A stretch of DNA of 64,000 bases, from positions 434,001 through 498,000 of the forward strand of contig WHVD01000047.1 in assembly GCA_015178975.1 (NCBI GenBank), read 5' to 3'. This document shows positions 25,457 to 37,802 of the stretch, one piece after another. The notes beneath the pieces are model-generated. The model saw nothing but the letters and a program-made list of their open reading frames with translations, ran no database searches and had not been told where the DNA came from. Position 1 is the stretch's first letter, and each line of letters starts with the position of its first letter. The translations under genes were made by a program, and so were the position numbers. This DNA comes from Hysterangium stoloniferum (lineage: Eukaryota; Basidiomycota; Agaricomycetes; Hysterangiales; Hysterangiaceae).

Positions 25457-26780
25457 CTAGGAATTTGCGGAATGAGGTGATGGTGCCAGCCGCTTTGCAC
25501 AACCTTCTGGTGGTTGAATTGCCAGAATCGTAGGCTGGACGGCTCGCTGCACCAAATAATTCGTTACTTTCTTCAACCAACTTGACTCTCTAGTGGGTTT
25601 CTGGTCTTCTCCGATGTATCCAATGAATATGGAACCATGTTTTGAAGCGACGTGTAATGTGTCACCGTCCCACGGGGAAGCATGGGTTATATTGGCTACC
25701 GCGTCCCCGATGACAACTTGAGCCTCTTTAACCAGCCGGGAGACGATATACATAGAGCGCATCACATTGGGCAGGAAATTGATTTTACCATCTTTACTGT
25801 ATACTTGGATATAGCCAGAGAAGGAGCGGGGTACAAGAATAACGATGTCGCCTAGATAATTACAGTGAGCATCTGCAAGACTACTATTTCTCCCGTTTTG
25901 CATACCATCACGACTAGAGACTTCCATATTTAACCGACGTAACGGATGTATGTAAGGCTTGTTGACGTCTTTTAGTATTATTTCTAAGAGATAGAATACA
26001 TACGATCGACGTACAATATTTATCTGTATTTGACCTGATTTAGAATGGGCTTGGACAAGTGCTCGTGAATGAACAGCGTTCGGAGGAGCAACTACGGATA
26101 GTTGAATTGACATAGGGCCTGAGCGCGAGCCAAATATAATGTTTGGAGCAGGGAGGTCCTTTCTCTTTTTGAAGCTTTTTTTACCGTGATGACGATGTCT
26201 TTGGCGGTGTTTAATATTATATTGTTTCCTGTCTACACCCGTGGGTCCTGCGAGCGCGGCTGTCGACATATCTGGGTCGATGTTCCAAGCACCTGACTTT
26301 CGTGTCAACCATGGTCGTTAGCACATGACGACGAAATATTTACCAATGATGGATTCGTTACTAGTTTGCATGAAGAGGAAATTGGTCGCTGGTATCGGAT
26401 GCGCCGGGCGTTGTACAAAGGCCTGTGACGAGGAAGGGACGGGTCTTAGTTGTGGCGAGCTAGCAGCACGTGGTATCGGTGGAACTGGACGATTGACTAG
26501 GGGAGGTGCATCCTGAGGAAATACATATGGTGGAGGATCATCCATCTTGAATGTGAATTTGGTCAAAAATGCAGTATTAGTACTTAATGACATTACTCAC
26601 TATTGCCGTGTCCACTGTAGGAATTTGTCGTCCTTGGGGGAATGACTCCTTTCGCGAAAGGGAAGGGTTGGCTATTATCATACTGCGCGGCGTAGTTGGA
26701 AGAGAGGAATGATTAGTTATGTATTGCTGCGCTGCACTGCCCTTCAAGACAAATGATGCACGTGACTGTCTGCGCCGCAT
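25457..26780 (-). CDS. Uncharacterised protein, DUF7330-like
   Basis: Starts MRRRQSRASFVLKGSAAQQY at 26780. Intron 1 runs from I|GTGAGT to TTCAAG before MDDPPPYVFPQDAPP. A Pro-rich segment follows (VNRPVPPIPRAASSPQLRP). Intron 2 ends GTCAG before GAWNIDPDMSTAALAG. The C-terminal half alternates short beta-like strands: ALVQAHSKSGQIQINI, DIVILVPRSFSGYIQVYSKD, GDTLHVASKHGSIFIGYIGE. Strand-rich repeats of the form (V)xSRxGxIxVxIPRSF followed by GD.L.....HGSI..GY are what I recall for the DUF7330 family of mushroom-forming fungi; its function is unknown. A third intron probably lies near 25990. The gene stands alone, divergent from TOR. Confidence 0.6.
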
Positions 26781-27635
26781 GCATCATTGGATAAAGTGGT
26801 GTTGATCCCTTATGGCCATCGATCCACGCTCGTTAAGAGCACCCGTGGCGGCATTTACAATGGCACTGGTGGTGGCTTACTATGTTCGAAATTCGATCCA
26901 GCACGCAAGGTTGGAATCGCAGAACCGGCAGAGAAAAGCGTTGTTGGAATCCTCAGGGAAGAGAACTTGATATGTTGTTGTGCAGGTAAGCCGCACCGCA
27001 CCCAAAGAGCTGGTCAGAACTGGTCGAGCTCATAATAATAATAATAATTGCCAGAAGAACCTAGTTTACTCTGTTATGGTGTGCGGTTCAATATTAATGG
27101 CCTGTACTACACCTGTAGCAAGCATCCACAGTTTTGTCTACGCATTTCCTTTGACTCCCTCTCAGTAGGTTTAAAGTCTTGATTATTATTACTCTACGGT
27201 GCACCTTCGAACACATGCTTACAAGGAGCTATATGTCGGAAATGTAGTAGGGTTAGTGTGTACCTGAGCCATTAGAGAGTATTTGTAACTAATATATATT
27301 AGCTAAACTGAATTGTTCCTAGTGTGAATATCAGGAACCAATTCAGTTTTGCTAATATATATCAAATACTCTCTATTGGAACTAAGCAAAAATCTTTAAA
27401 GAATTGGTCCAGGAGCTGTTACACTATTCTGTCAGAGTCATCAAAAAAATATTTTATTTTATTCTGAGCTAATTATGTGAATTATGTGAACTTTAAAAAA
27501 CGAAGCTTGAAAAAAAGAAGCCACTGACATGGCAAAAATTCTCTTGGTTCCCTTACGTCTACCATCTTACATAAGCGAAGCATCCCCTACATTGCAATCG
27601 TGAGGCAGACATTGCCACCGACGACTCCGATCACA
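26781..27635. promoter_or_regulatory. Divergent intergenic region upstream of TOR
   Basis: Some 850 bp separate the DUF7330-like gene from TOR, so both promoters lie here. It contains the second MITE-like hairpin and an AAT microsatellite near 27032-27048. An open frame at 26787-27035 has no recognisable content. Confidence 0.45.
27275..27373. mobile_element. MITE-like palindromic element, copy 2
   Basis: A 99-bp hairpin of the same family as 20881-20985, with ends GAGAGTATTTGTAACTAATA and its inverse, and inner arms CTAAACTGAATTGTTCCT / AGGAACCAATTCAGTTTT. It is flanked on both sides by TA (27273-27274 and 27374-27375), fitting a TA target-site duplication as made by Tc1/mariner-type transposases. 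Non-coding. It sits about 260 bp upstream of the TOR start codon. Confidence 0.82.
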
Positions 27636-30600
27636 ATGTCGTCGGGATCTGCAAGCCAAAATGATATTCTTAACCAACTCTTCTCAGCCCTAAAAAACCG
27701 GACTCCGGAGGTGCGCCAGGCGGCCGCGAGGGACCTAAGACGTTATGTACGTTCATGCCGTGGTCGTGAGGAAAGAAATTGACAATTTTCAGGTTACTGG
27801 AGCTGTTGCAGATATGAATTCTGATGCATCTGCGAAGCTTTGGGATGAACATATCAACAGGAGGTTGTTTGATTTGATTCACAGCAACAACAGCACTGAT
27901 AAACTTGGAGGCATACTTGCAATTGGTACGTGTGCTGTTGCGTTTTTTGATGAAAGCATGGTTAATCAAATATTAGATCATCTTATGGATGTGGATCAGG
28001 AAGAAACAATCGAAAACCGGAGGAATCTATTCCGATTTTATAATTACCTTACCACCTTACTACCCAACCCCGACCTCAACGTGATGGTGGCTGCATCCAA
28101 ATCTCTTGGAAAGATTGCCAAGATAGGTGATCAAGTATTGGGGGAGCGTTTCATCGAGCATGAAGTCCCGGACTCAATCGAGTTGCTCTCTTCGAACGAT
28201 AAGACTGAGCAAAGTCGATATGCCGGAGTATTAGTATTGAAGGAGCTTGCGCGGAATAGCCCGGGATACTTCATTCAGCATATTAATCTTATATTTGACA
28301 AGATTCTTCTCCCTCTAAGAGATCCTAGAGTGCGTCTGTTTGTTCTTCAGTATTCTTGCGCTTTTGCTCAGCTGCCACAGGTACACGTCAGGGAAGGTGC
28401 GGCTGAACTTTTAGCTGAGCTGCTCGGCATAATGGCTGTTCGAGAGCGACAATCTCGCAGTCTCCCTTTCCTTGTAAAGTTAGTCGAACACTCATACCAA
28501 GGGTTAAAGACAACCCAGGTGGAAATCATCCATGGTTCTCTGTTAACATATCGAGAACTTCTCTTGCATGCTGGCATGGTCAGTATCTTTCAATACGCCA
28601 AGCAACTTTGCTGAGGTTTGGCTCTTTAGGCTATGAAAGACTCATTCCACGACACCGTGGAGACAATTTTCAGATTCAAAGCCCACAGGGATAATTTAAT
28701 TCGACGGACGGTGATCGCATTGATTCCCACATTTTCCCTTTACGATAACCAGAGCTTCTCTGAGCATTTTTTGCACAAGGCCATGGCCCATCTACTGCTA
28801 CAGCTTGATAAGCCGAGTGAACGCACGATAGGTGTGTATTTAATATTCAGGATCTTAAGTATTGTTTTAACCGCCCAATCAGCCTACATTGCCATTGGTC
28901 ATGTCGCAGGTGCAGTAGGGAGCGAAATGAAGCCTTTCTTAGACTCCATCATGCACAATATTAAAATGGCATTACAAATGCGAGGGTTTGTGTGTCTTCC
29001 CTTCGGTTCGATTCATCACTGAGTCTAGCTCTAGAAAAAAAAACGCACCATCGGAAGAACCCATCTTCCAATGCATCGGTATGCTCGCTGCTTCAGTTGG
29101 GCCCAACCTCACAAAGCTCCTACATGATCAACTCGATCTTATGTTTGCGTGTGGGCTTAGTGAGCCATTGCGGTCTGCGCTGGTTTCTATCGCGCGACAT
29201 ATCCCTCCGCTTCTAAACACTATTCAGGGTACGTACTACAAGAAGCCGTTATGTCTTACTTTAACTACATTTATTATTTAGACCGTCTACTGGATATGCT
29301 CTCAAATATTCTTGTCGGCTCTCCGTATAAGCCTCTAGGAGGACCGCCACTCTTAAAGAGTGAGGTGGCTAAAGACGTGCGTAGATACCCTTATCGTCGT
29401 GACCTATCCGATACTGACCCATAATATCAGGGTTTATCGGGACCGAGCCAAGAAGTGATTACGCTAGCCTTATCAACTTTGGGGGCCTTTGACTTCAGTG
29501 GTACGTTGCGGATTTGCATCTAATCTGCAATATTTCTCACGCAATAGAAGGTCATATATTGAATGAGTTTGTCCGAGACGCTGCGCTTCCTTATCTCGAG
29601 GATGATCATCCGGAGGTCCGCAAGGCGGCGGCTTTGACCTGTTGCAGACTCTTTGTCCGGGATCCCATTTGCTATCAAGCGAGTAATCACTCTGTTGAGA
29701 TTATCAGTGATGTCTTGGATAAGTTGTTAACTGTCGGTGTCGCTGATCCGGGTACGCTTTCCTCATTGGCCAAAAATCACCCTTCTTCCTGATGCGTGTA
29801 TAAAGATGCAAATATTCGCCAAACTGTACTCCAATCATTGGATGATCGATTTGACAAACATCTAGCGCAAGCGGAATATGTGCGGTCATTGTTCATCGCC
29901 TTGAACGATGAAGTTTTTACGAATCGTGTTCTGGCGATTACTCTTATTGGACGTCTGGCAATGCACAATCCTGCCTATGTCATGCCGTCTCTGCGGAAAG
30001 CTTTGATTCAGTTGCTCACTGAATTGGAATATTCAACGATACCGTTAGTCCTCCAGCTTTGTCTAGATAGATCGCCCTAACTAGAATTCTTGAGTGTAGG
30101 CGAAGTCGCGAAGAGGCTTCTCGACTTTTAACCTTGTTGACAAGTGCTACACAACGGTTAATCAAGCCATATGCGCTCCCAATGTTAAGGGTTCTGCTAC
30201 CTAAAGCCACAGATGCCAATTCGATCGTGGCGGGTCAAGTGTTGATGTGTCTCGGCGAGCTGTCGTCAGTTGGTGGTGAAGAATTTGCACCGCATATCTC
30301 ACAGATTATGACTGTCATACTCGCGACACTGGCTGACCCGGCAGCAATTTCAAAACGAGAAGCGGCTCTTGTGACTCTTGGTCAACTCTGCACTAACACT
30401 AGCTACGTTATATCGCCCATTGTGGATTATCCTCAGTTGATGCCATTATTGGGAAGAGTTCTGAAGACGGAGTCCTCCCCTAATGTTCGTCGACAGGCTA
30501 TCAGAGTTTTGGGTATATTAGGGGCCATCGACCCATACAGGCGAAAGGTATGTCATACAAAGTTTACTAAAGAGAATTAAAATGAACTATTTTGAAACAG

Positions 30601-33600
30601 ACCAAGTCTACCAGTGAGGATAGTGCATTGGAAACACCAACTCGTGCCGTCAATGCAGTTCCCGTCAGCCACATAACTGCATCATCGGGATCGGACGACT
30701 ATTACCAGACGGTCGCCATTGATGCACTACTTGGGATAATGAAAGACCAGTCGTTGGCAAATCAGCATCACGTAGCAGTGGACTCCATCATGTCAATATT
30801 CAAAACTCAAGGCCTGAAATGTGTTTCATTCCTACCTCAGGTAATACCACCGCTTATGATGTATTCGACTAGCTTGTTCATCATGCGTGTTTGATTAGAT
30901 CATTCCCGCGTTCTCAACTGTCACACGCTCGTCAAACGCACGACTTCAAGAACATCATCTAGAACAAATCGCCATCCTCATCGGAATTATCAAGCAGCAC
31001 GTACGAAATTACGTGCCTCAGGTTTTCGACTTGGTAAATGATCTTTGGGAGTTGGCAACTCTACAACTTCCTCTGGTTACTCTCGTTGAGGCATTAGGCA
31101 AAGCTCTAGATGCAGAATTCCGTCCTTTTCTTCCTTCCATTTTACCGCGTTTATTGAAGGTCTTCGATGGTGAACTCACCGATAAACGTACAGCAACCCA
31201 GATCAAGGTTTTCCAAGCTTTCGGAACTTTTGGTGCAAATATCGAAGAATACATGCATCTGGTTATTCCTGTGATTGTGAAATCGTACGAACGGCCTGAA
31301 GGGACTGTTCCACTACGGAAAACTGCCGTTAAGACCATTGAAACCCTTTCTCAAAGAGTGAACTTTTCAGATCATGCGTCTCGGATCATACATCCTTTAA
31401 TCCGTATTCTACCAAGTCCGAGCAATGATTTGCGCGTTGCAGTGATGGAGACGTTATGCGCTTTAGTTCACCAGCTTGGATCCGATTTCGCTATATTCGT
31501 ACCCACGATCAATAAAGTATGTTATTCACCAGTTAATACGGCTGCCTTAATTCTCATAATATTAACAGTGCCTTGTTCGCTGCCGTATACGACACGAAGG
31601 CTATGAGCATCTTATCAACATGCTACTGAATGGCGAACGACTCCCTGCTCCCAATTTTGCATTGGAGAAGTAAGCTTTCATTCTGGCAACTAATGCAGAT
31701 ATCTCATCTTTATGGTCAGATCGGACATGAAAGGTTCTGAATTCTCCGGTATCCCAGAGATGTCCAAAATGACACCAAACCAACAGCATCTCAAGCAAGC
31801 TTGGGACGTATCTCAAATTGCGACTAAAGAAGATTGGCAAGATTGGTTCAGGAAAATTTCTGCGCAGTTCATGAAGGAGTCCCCTTCAGCGGCGATACGT
31901 TCCTGTATGAATGTGCTTGATGCATATCCTCAGATTGCGCGTGAGCTCTTCAATGCTGCATTTCTTTCATGCTGGGGAGAGTTGTATGAACAATATCAGG
32001 TGTGTGACTGAGTCAGTGTATTCCTATATAAATTGTTAATGTCCATTCAGGATGATCTAGTGCGTTCGATTGAAGCCGCGATCACTCATCCCAATATGCC
32101 ACCAGACCTTGTCCATGTCCTCCTTAATCTCGCGGAATTCATGGAGCACGAAGATAAACGATTGCCCATCGAGAACAGGACACTCGGGGAGTATGCGCTT
32201 CAATTCCAGGCATATGCGAAAGCTCTGCATTATAAGGAGTTGGAGTTCTTCCGCGAGTCAACTCCTACAATTGTCGAGGCGCTTATTGGCATCAATACCA
32301 AGCTTCAACAGCATGATGCCGCATGGGGGACTTTGACTGTTGCACGAGAGCAGTACGACGTCACCAAGCATGAAGAATGGTTCGAACGTTTAGGACGGTG
32401 GCAAGAAGCTCTTGTCGCTTATGACAAGAAAGCAGAACTAGATCCCCATGCACCGGATGTTGTTCTCGGTCGAATGCGTTGTCTCCATGCGTTAGGAGAA
32501 TGGGACAGGTTGTCTCAGCTTGTACATGAGAATTGGGTGGGAGCCGGGAATGATGGTCGACGAGAAATTGCTCCTCTTGCTGCTGCTGCGGCGTGGTCGT
32601 TGCGGGAATGGGACCGAATGGATGAATATATCGGAGTTATGCCGAATGATTCACCTGACCGCTCTTTCTACAGAGCGATTTTGGCCGTCCACCGAAATCA
32701 GTTCACAAAAGCAGCAAATCAAATTGTGAAAGCACGCGATTTGCTCGATCCTGCTCTTACTGCGGTTGTTGGAGATAACCCTGGACGATCTTACAAGTAA
32801 GTCTGAACGACATAGTCATTAAATATGTTCTAACGAAATATGTTCTAACGTTGATATTCTAGTCTAATGGTCCGGGCCCAGATGCTCTCTGAATTAGAGG
32901 AAATCATTGCGTACAAGCAGTTCGCCGACCAACCTGAACGTCAGGATGTCCTGCGTAAGACTTGGCGGAAAAGGTGACGTTGGAATTAAATTCAATATTA
33001 TGTTGTTCGCTTAGTTCCAATTTTAGATTGCAAGGATGTCAGCCTGACGTTGAGGTCTGGCAAAGGATCTTACAAGTCCGTGCTCTCGTTTTGCGCTCAG
33101 AAGAAGAACCTACTATGTGGATCAAGTTTGCTAACTTATGCCGGAAAAACGATAGGATGTGGCTGGCTGAGAAGACTATAAACAGCCTTACCCAGCCGAA
33201 TCAAGCGGTAAGCTGCAGTACCTCTGACGTCGACGTGAGATTTATGCAGTTGCAGAATGGCAGGGCTGGACCTCATGTAGTCTACGCTCAATTGAAGTTC
33301 ATGTGGGGTAGAGGTGACAGAGACGAAGCTTTGGGTGCTCTTCGAGGTTTCTGTGAGGCCCTACAGCGCGATATGCCTATTAAGCCTGGAGAATCCAAAA
33401 ATTCCTACGAAGACAGGACGACTGCATTGACCCGCGTGCTTGCTCGATGTTATGTTAAATCAGGAGATTGGCAACACGAGATGAAGAAGGGCTGGACACC
33501 TGTGAGCCAAAGAACCTGATTATTCTCAATAAACTAACGATATATCAATAATGTTACAAGGCCAATATCGGGTCTATTCTGAACGCATACACTTCTGCCA

Positions 33601-36277
33601 CTCAATATGATCCTAAGTGGTACAAAGCGTGGCATACTTGGTCACTGGCCAACTTCGAAGTAATTGGATACTTCGAGGCTCAGAATGCAATACATTCTGA
33701 TAGTATCCCACCTACGACTTTCGTTGTGCATGTGATTCAAGCTGTAGAAGGTCAGTCGGCGAGCGTATTCATTTGTGGCAACCGCTTTATTATTTTACAG
33801 GTTTCTTCCGCTCTATTGGACTCCGCAACAATAACGCACTACAAGACATACTTCGACTACTTACATTATGGTTTAAGTTTGGTGCTCATGAGGATGTTAG
33901 CCATGCAATGAGCAGCGGATTCACCACTGTTGAGGTTGACACTTGGATTGAAGTCATTCCTCAGGTAATTTAAATCTTATTCTCAAAAAGCACATGTCTC
34001 ATTGCTTTCGACCTCTACAGATTATTGCACGTATTCAAACGCCGTCGGTCAATATCAGACGAACAATCGGTCTTCTGCTGACCGATGTTGGAAAGCATCA
34101 TCCACAAGCGCTTATTTATCCTCTAACAGTTGCTTCTAAATCATCAAGCGTCGCTCGTCAGACCGCTGCCAAAACTATCATGGATCGAATGAAAGAACAC
34201 AGCGCCGTCATGGTTGAACAAGTGAGATCATACTACTTTATTGTTATGCTCATGTTAATATTTTTAACCTAGGCCTTGGTTGTTAGTCAAGAATTGATCC
34301 GAGTAGCCATCCTGTGGCACGAACTATGGCATGAGGGTTTGGAAGAGGCTTCACGACTCTATTTCACTGAAAAAAATCCAGAAGGCATGATTGCGGCTTT
34401 GGAGCCATTGCACGAGATGCTAGCGAGGGTATGACTTTTGAACGCTCATGGAACATCTGTATTTAACCTGATTTAGGGCCCAACCACGATCCGTGAAACA
34501 TCTTTTGCTCAAGTATTTGGTCGTGATCTCCAAGACGCTCGTGAAGCCAGCAAACGATTCCTGCGTTTTGGAGAGACCAGTGACCTTGACCGTGCCTGGG
34601 ATATTTATTATGGGATTTTTCGAAAGATCGAAAAGCAGCTCCCCCAGTTAACGACTCTTGACCTCCAGTACGTGTCGCCTGAACTTCTTAAGGCCAAAAA
34701 CTTGGAGCTGGCTGTTCCTGGTTAGTCTCATTTCACTTTGTGCTGTTTATTAAAATAAATATGTGCGTATTCCTTTAGGAACATACCAAAGTGGCCGGCC
34801 TGTCATCAGGATAGCAAACTTTGCTACAAAATTGACTGTAATCGCATCCAAGCAACGCCCACGAAGACTGTCCCTCAGAGGTGATGATGGGCGCGATTAT
34901 CAATATATACTGAAAGGTATGTAGATGCTTCAAGGTTTGACTATTCTGTTTCACGGTCACTAGGCCATGAGGATTTACGGCAAGACGAACGTGTCATGCA
35001 ATTGTTTAGTCTTGTCAATACCTTGCTATCGGTTGATACGAACAGCTTTAAAAGACGTTTACACATCCAACGATATCCCGTGATCCCTTTGGCACCTAAT
35101 GCTGGCCTTCTTGGTTGGGTGGAAGAGAGTGATACACTACATGTCCTTGTACGAGACTATAGGGATGCACGCAAAATTCTTCTCAACCTGGAGTATCGAT
35201 TGATGTTACAGGTGTGTACTATGATCCAGAGGCTCAATTTACACTGAAACTTCTTCAGATGGCGCCTGATTACGAGTTCCTCACTCTATTGCAAAAAGTT
35301 GAAGTGTTTGAGTATGCGCTGGATAATACAACTGGCCAGGATCTCTACCGTATGTTATGGTTACGCAGTGTCAATTCTGAAGCCTGGCTGGATCGTCGCG
35401 CGACATATACGCGGTCACTTGCAGTAAATAGCATGGTTGGTCATATTTTGGGTTTGGGTGATCGTCATCCATCCAATATACTGATCGAGCGGGCCACTGG
35501 GAAAGTCGTTCATATCGACTTCGGCGACTGTTTCGAGGTAGCAATGCACCGTGAAAAATTCCCGGAGACAGTACCATTCAGATTGACCCGGATGCTTACT
35601 CACGCTATGGAGGTCAGCGGAATTCAAGGAAGCTTCAGAAATACATGCGAAATCACGATGCGTGTCGTGCGAGCTAACAAGGACTCTCTTATGGCAGTAC
35701 TTGAAGCATTCGTTTATGACCCACTGATCAGCTGGCGGCTCATGCGAGCGGACGCAGAAGTACGACAAGAAGGCAAGCATAGATTCTTGGGCTGAAATCC
35801 GACGGTTATTGACAAAGTGTATAGATAATGCCTCGAATGAGCATCTGGCACGCGCAGGGTACCCTCAAGGCCCCATTCGTAAGATTAGGGCAGATGAAAA
35901 TGAGATCTTCAATGGCAAGTATCCAATTGTAATTAATTCTAGCTGTTGTTGATAACATTTTAGATGCCGTGGATGATATGGGAACCAAACAAGAGGTACG
36001 GAACGAGAGGGCATTGAATGTCTTCAACAGGGTGCAGCATAAATTAACGGGTAAGAATCTCAAATCACTTTTGGGAATACGCAATGATAGATATGTTCTA
36101 GGTCGAGATTTCGATCCGAACGTCGCTTTGACCATTGAGGCACAGGTTGACCGCCTAATCCAAGAGGCTACTTCACTGGAAAATTTATGTCAATGCTTTT
36201 CAGGATGGTTAGCCTATTTCCAACTCCTTTTTGATTTGCAATATTAATTGACCATGTAAAGGTGTGCGTTTTGGTGA
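27636..36277 (+). CDS. TOR: TOR serine/threonine kinase (PIKK family)
   Basis: The central growth-control kinase of TORC1/TORC2. It starts [20 protein letters not shown] and spans more than 20 exons, about 2,350 residues. N-terminal HEAT repeats run from 27.7 to 32 kb (for example [40 protein letters not shown]). The FAT region is 32-34 kb. The FRB domain at about 34.3-34.6 kb reads [20 protein letters not shown] and [16 protein letters not shown], with the Ser and Trp that contact FKBP-rapamycin. Kinase motifs are [31 protein letters not shown] and HIDFGDCFE. The FATC end, [11 protein letters not shown] plus WCAFW, needs a final intron to 36262. Near 35,770-35,790, between [13 protein letters not shown] and [11 protein letters not shown], the frame shifts by one base with no credible intron. 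Everything else joins cleanly, so the gene is probably functional or has one base error. Confidence 0.94.
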
Positions 36278-37420
36278 TCTGGCCTCCTTTTTTTAATGTA
36301 CATATATTTTACGATGGACTATGAAATCTTTTATACCTACACTTTGCTTCGCCTGGTGAGTTATAGAATGTGGGAAATGCCATATAACTAGACACCAATG
36401 ATGTTGATGACACCGGAATAACCCCCCTCTCCAAAAAACTTTAGGATTTAGGATCCTTAGTAGAGCCTTATTTTATATCAACTCCAATAAACATCCACTG
36501 AATCCTTATGAGTTAAAATTAGTTAGGGATCTTTTGAGTTCATTGGATTCTAAACCCTGCAATCATATGTTAGATCCTTTACCAATTTTAACTCGGTTAT
36601 GGATCTTGATCCAAAAGTTCTTTGCTTTCTAAACCCGCCAATCACATGTTGGATCCTTATTCAACTTTAAATTGGTTAAGGATCCAATGAGTGATTGGCG
36701 GAGTTTATATAAAAATAAGCCTCTACTAAGGATCCTAAAAAATTTTGGAACAAGGGCTTTTCTCGGTGTGATTAATATTACAATATTTACGTCTGGGGTC
36801 TGCACCTTGAACCCGGTACATAGGATATAGGGATGAATACCAGGGAATTGGTTCAGACTTTATTTCCACACAATCGAATTCTAGAAGTTGAACCGCTTCT
36901 GTGAGGTTAAAGTTTGTTGAAGTTTTCGTGGTGCTGTTCCTAGACCGAATGACTTTCCGTTTGTCTGAGTAGATGGCGGTTCACTCGTTGTAGACGATGA
37001 GGTAGAGGCCCAATACCTTTCAATCGACCTTAGCGATGACCCCATAGTTGTGGAAGTGATTGTTAGCTGACGAGATTGCAGCTCACATGTGGAATATCTT
37101 CACACTATCGGTATGATACATATTTGTCGTTGCTCGAGGTCGATAACACGGCGAGCGATTGCAAACCGACCACAAGGAGGTGGGGGATAACAAACATTTT
37201 GAAATCCTACACAACAGTATACCAGAGAAAGTTGTCCCCCTGTGTGGATAGGCCTTTCAGACCCTATTTGTTCTTATTTATTGGTGGATTGAAAATTTAA
37301 CATGCTTGCTCTAGATTCTGAACGCATTATGATCCGACATTGATAAACAGATGTGTTCAATTATATCTTAGCGGTAACTCTGGCTCGCAAAGAGCGAGTT
37401 CTTATATTATATATATAGAT
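36278..37420. other. Intergenic region downstream of TOR
   Basis: 3' flank of TOR, an inverted-repeat element (36431-36748), then about 650 bp with no recognisable gene. An open frame at 37076-37300 lacks motifs. TATATATATA near 37410 precedes the minisatellite. Confidence 0.5.
36431..36748. mobile_element. MITE-like element with about 50-bp inverted ends
   Basis: The left end CCAAAAAACTTTAGGA..TTAGGATCCTTAGTAGAG..CTTATTTTATAT is mirrored at the right by the inverse of CCAAAATTTTTTAGGATCC, TTAGTAGAGGCTTATTTT. About 318 bp, AT-rich, no coding frame. The interior repeats a GTTAGGGATC/GTTAAGGATCC word and a CCGCCAATCAcATGTTgGATCC word. A different family from the hairpins at 20.9 and 27.3 kb. 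Target duplication not evident. Confidence 0.75.
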
Positions 37421-37802
37421 GGTTTGAATTTACTGAGATGGTTTGAGTTTACTGGGATGGTTTGAGTTTACTGGGATGGTTTGGATTTGCTGAGGTGGCT
37501 TGGGTTTGCTGGGATAGTTTGAATTTTGCTGAGATGGTTTGAGTTTACTGCATCAGGGATCTGGGAATGTCTACACCCATTATGTAGACTCCCTAGGCTC
37601 CCTAGCCCCCCTAGATCTATAGTAAGCTTTTATACCGACTAGTAAATAGGGATCTCGCGAAAGTAGTGTCTAGCCGAGCTAGCTCTCCTAGATGGCTCTA
37701 GACAATATAGACGGCATACTTACTGATCTTCCCACTTTCCTGATGTGGGGTGGGTTGGGTTTGCTGAGGTGGGTTGGGTTTGCTGAGGTGAGGTGGTTTG
37801 AA
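37421..37802 (+). repeat. Minisatellite units at breakpoint of segmental duplication
   Basis: Tandem units of GATGGTTTGAGTTTACTGG at 37421-37552 and again (GGTGGGTTGGGTTTGCTGA) at 37741-37802, separated by about 190 bp of unrelated sequence. This is the same unit family as 15815-15975. The last unit passes directly into the copied dehydrogenase-C exon at about 37803. Confidence 0.8.

Noticed and set aside
31018-31338. Minus-strand open frame inside TOR
   Set aside because: Antisense shadow of a HEAT exon; the sense frame matches TOR.
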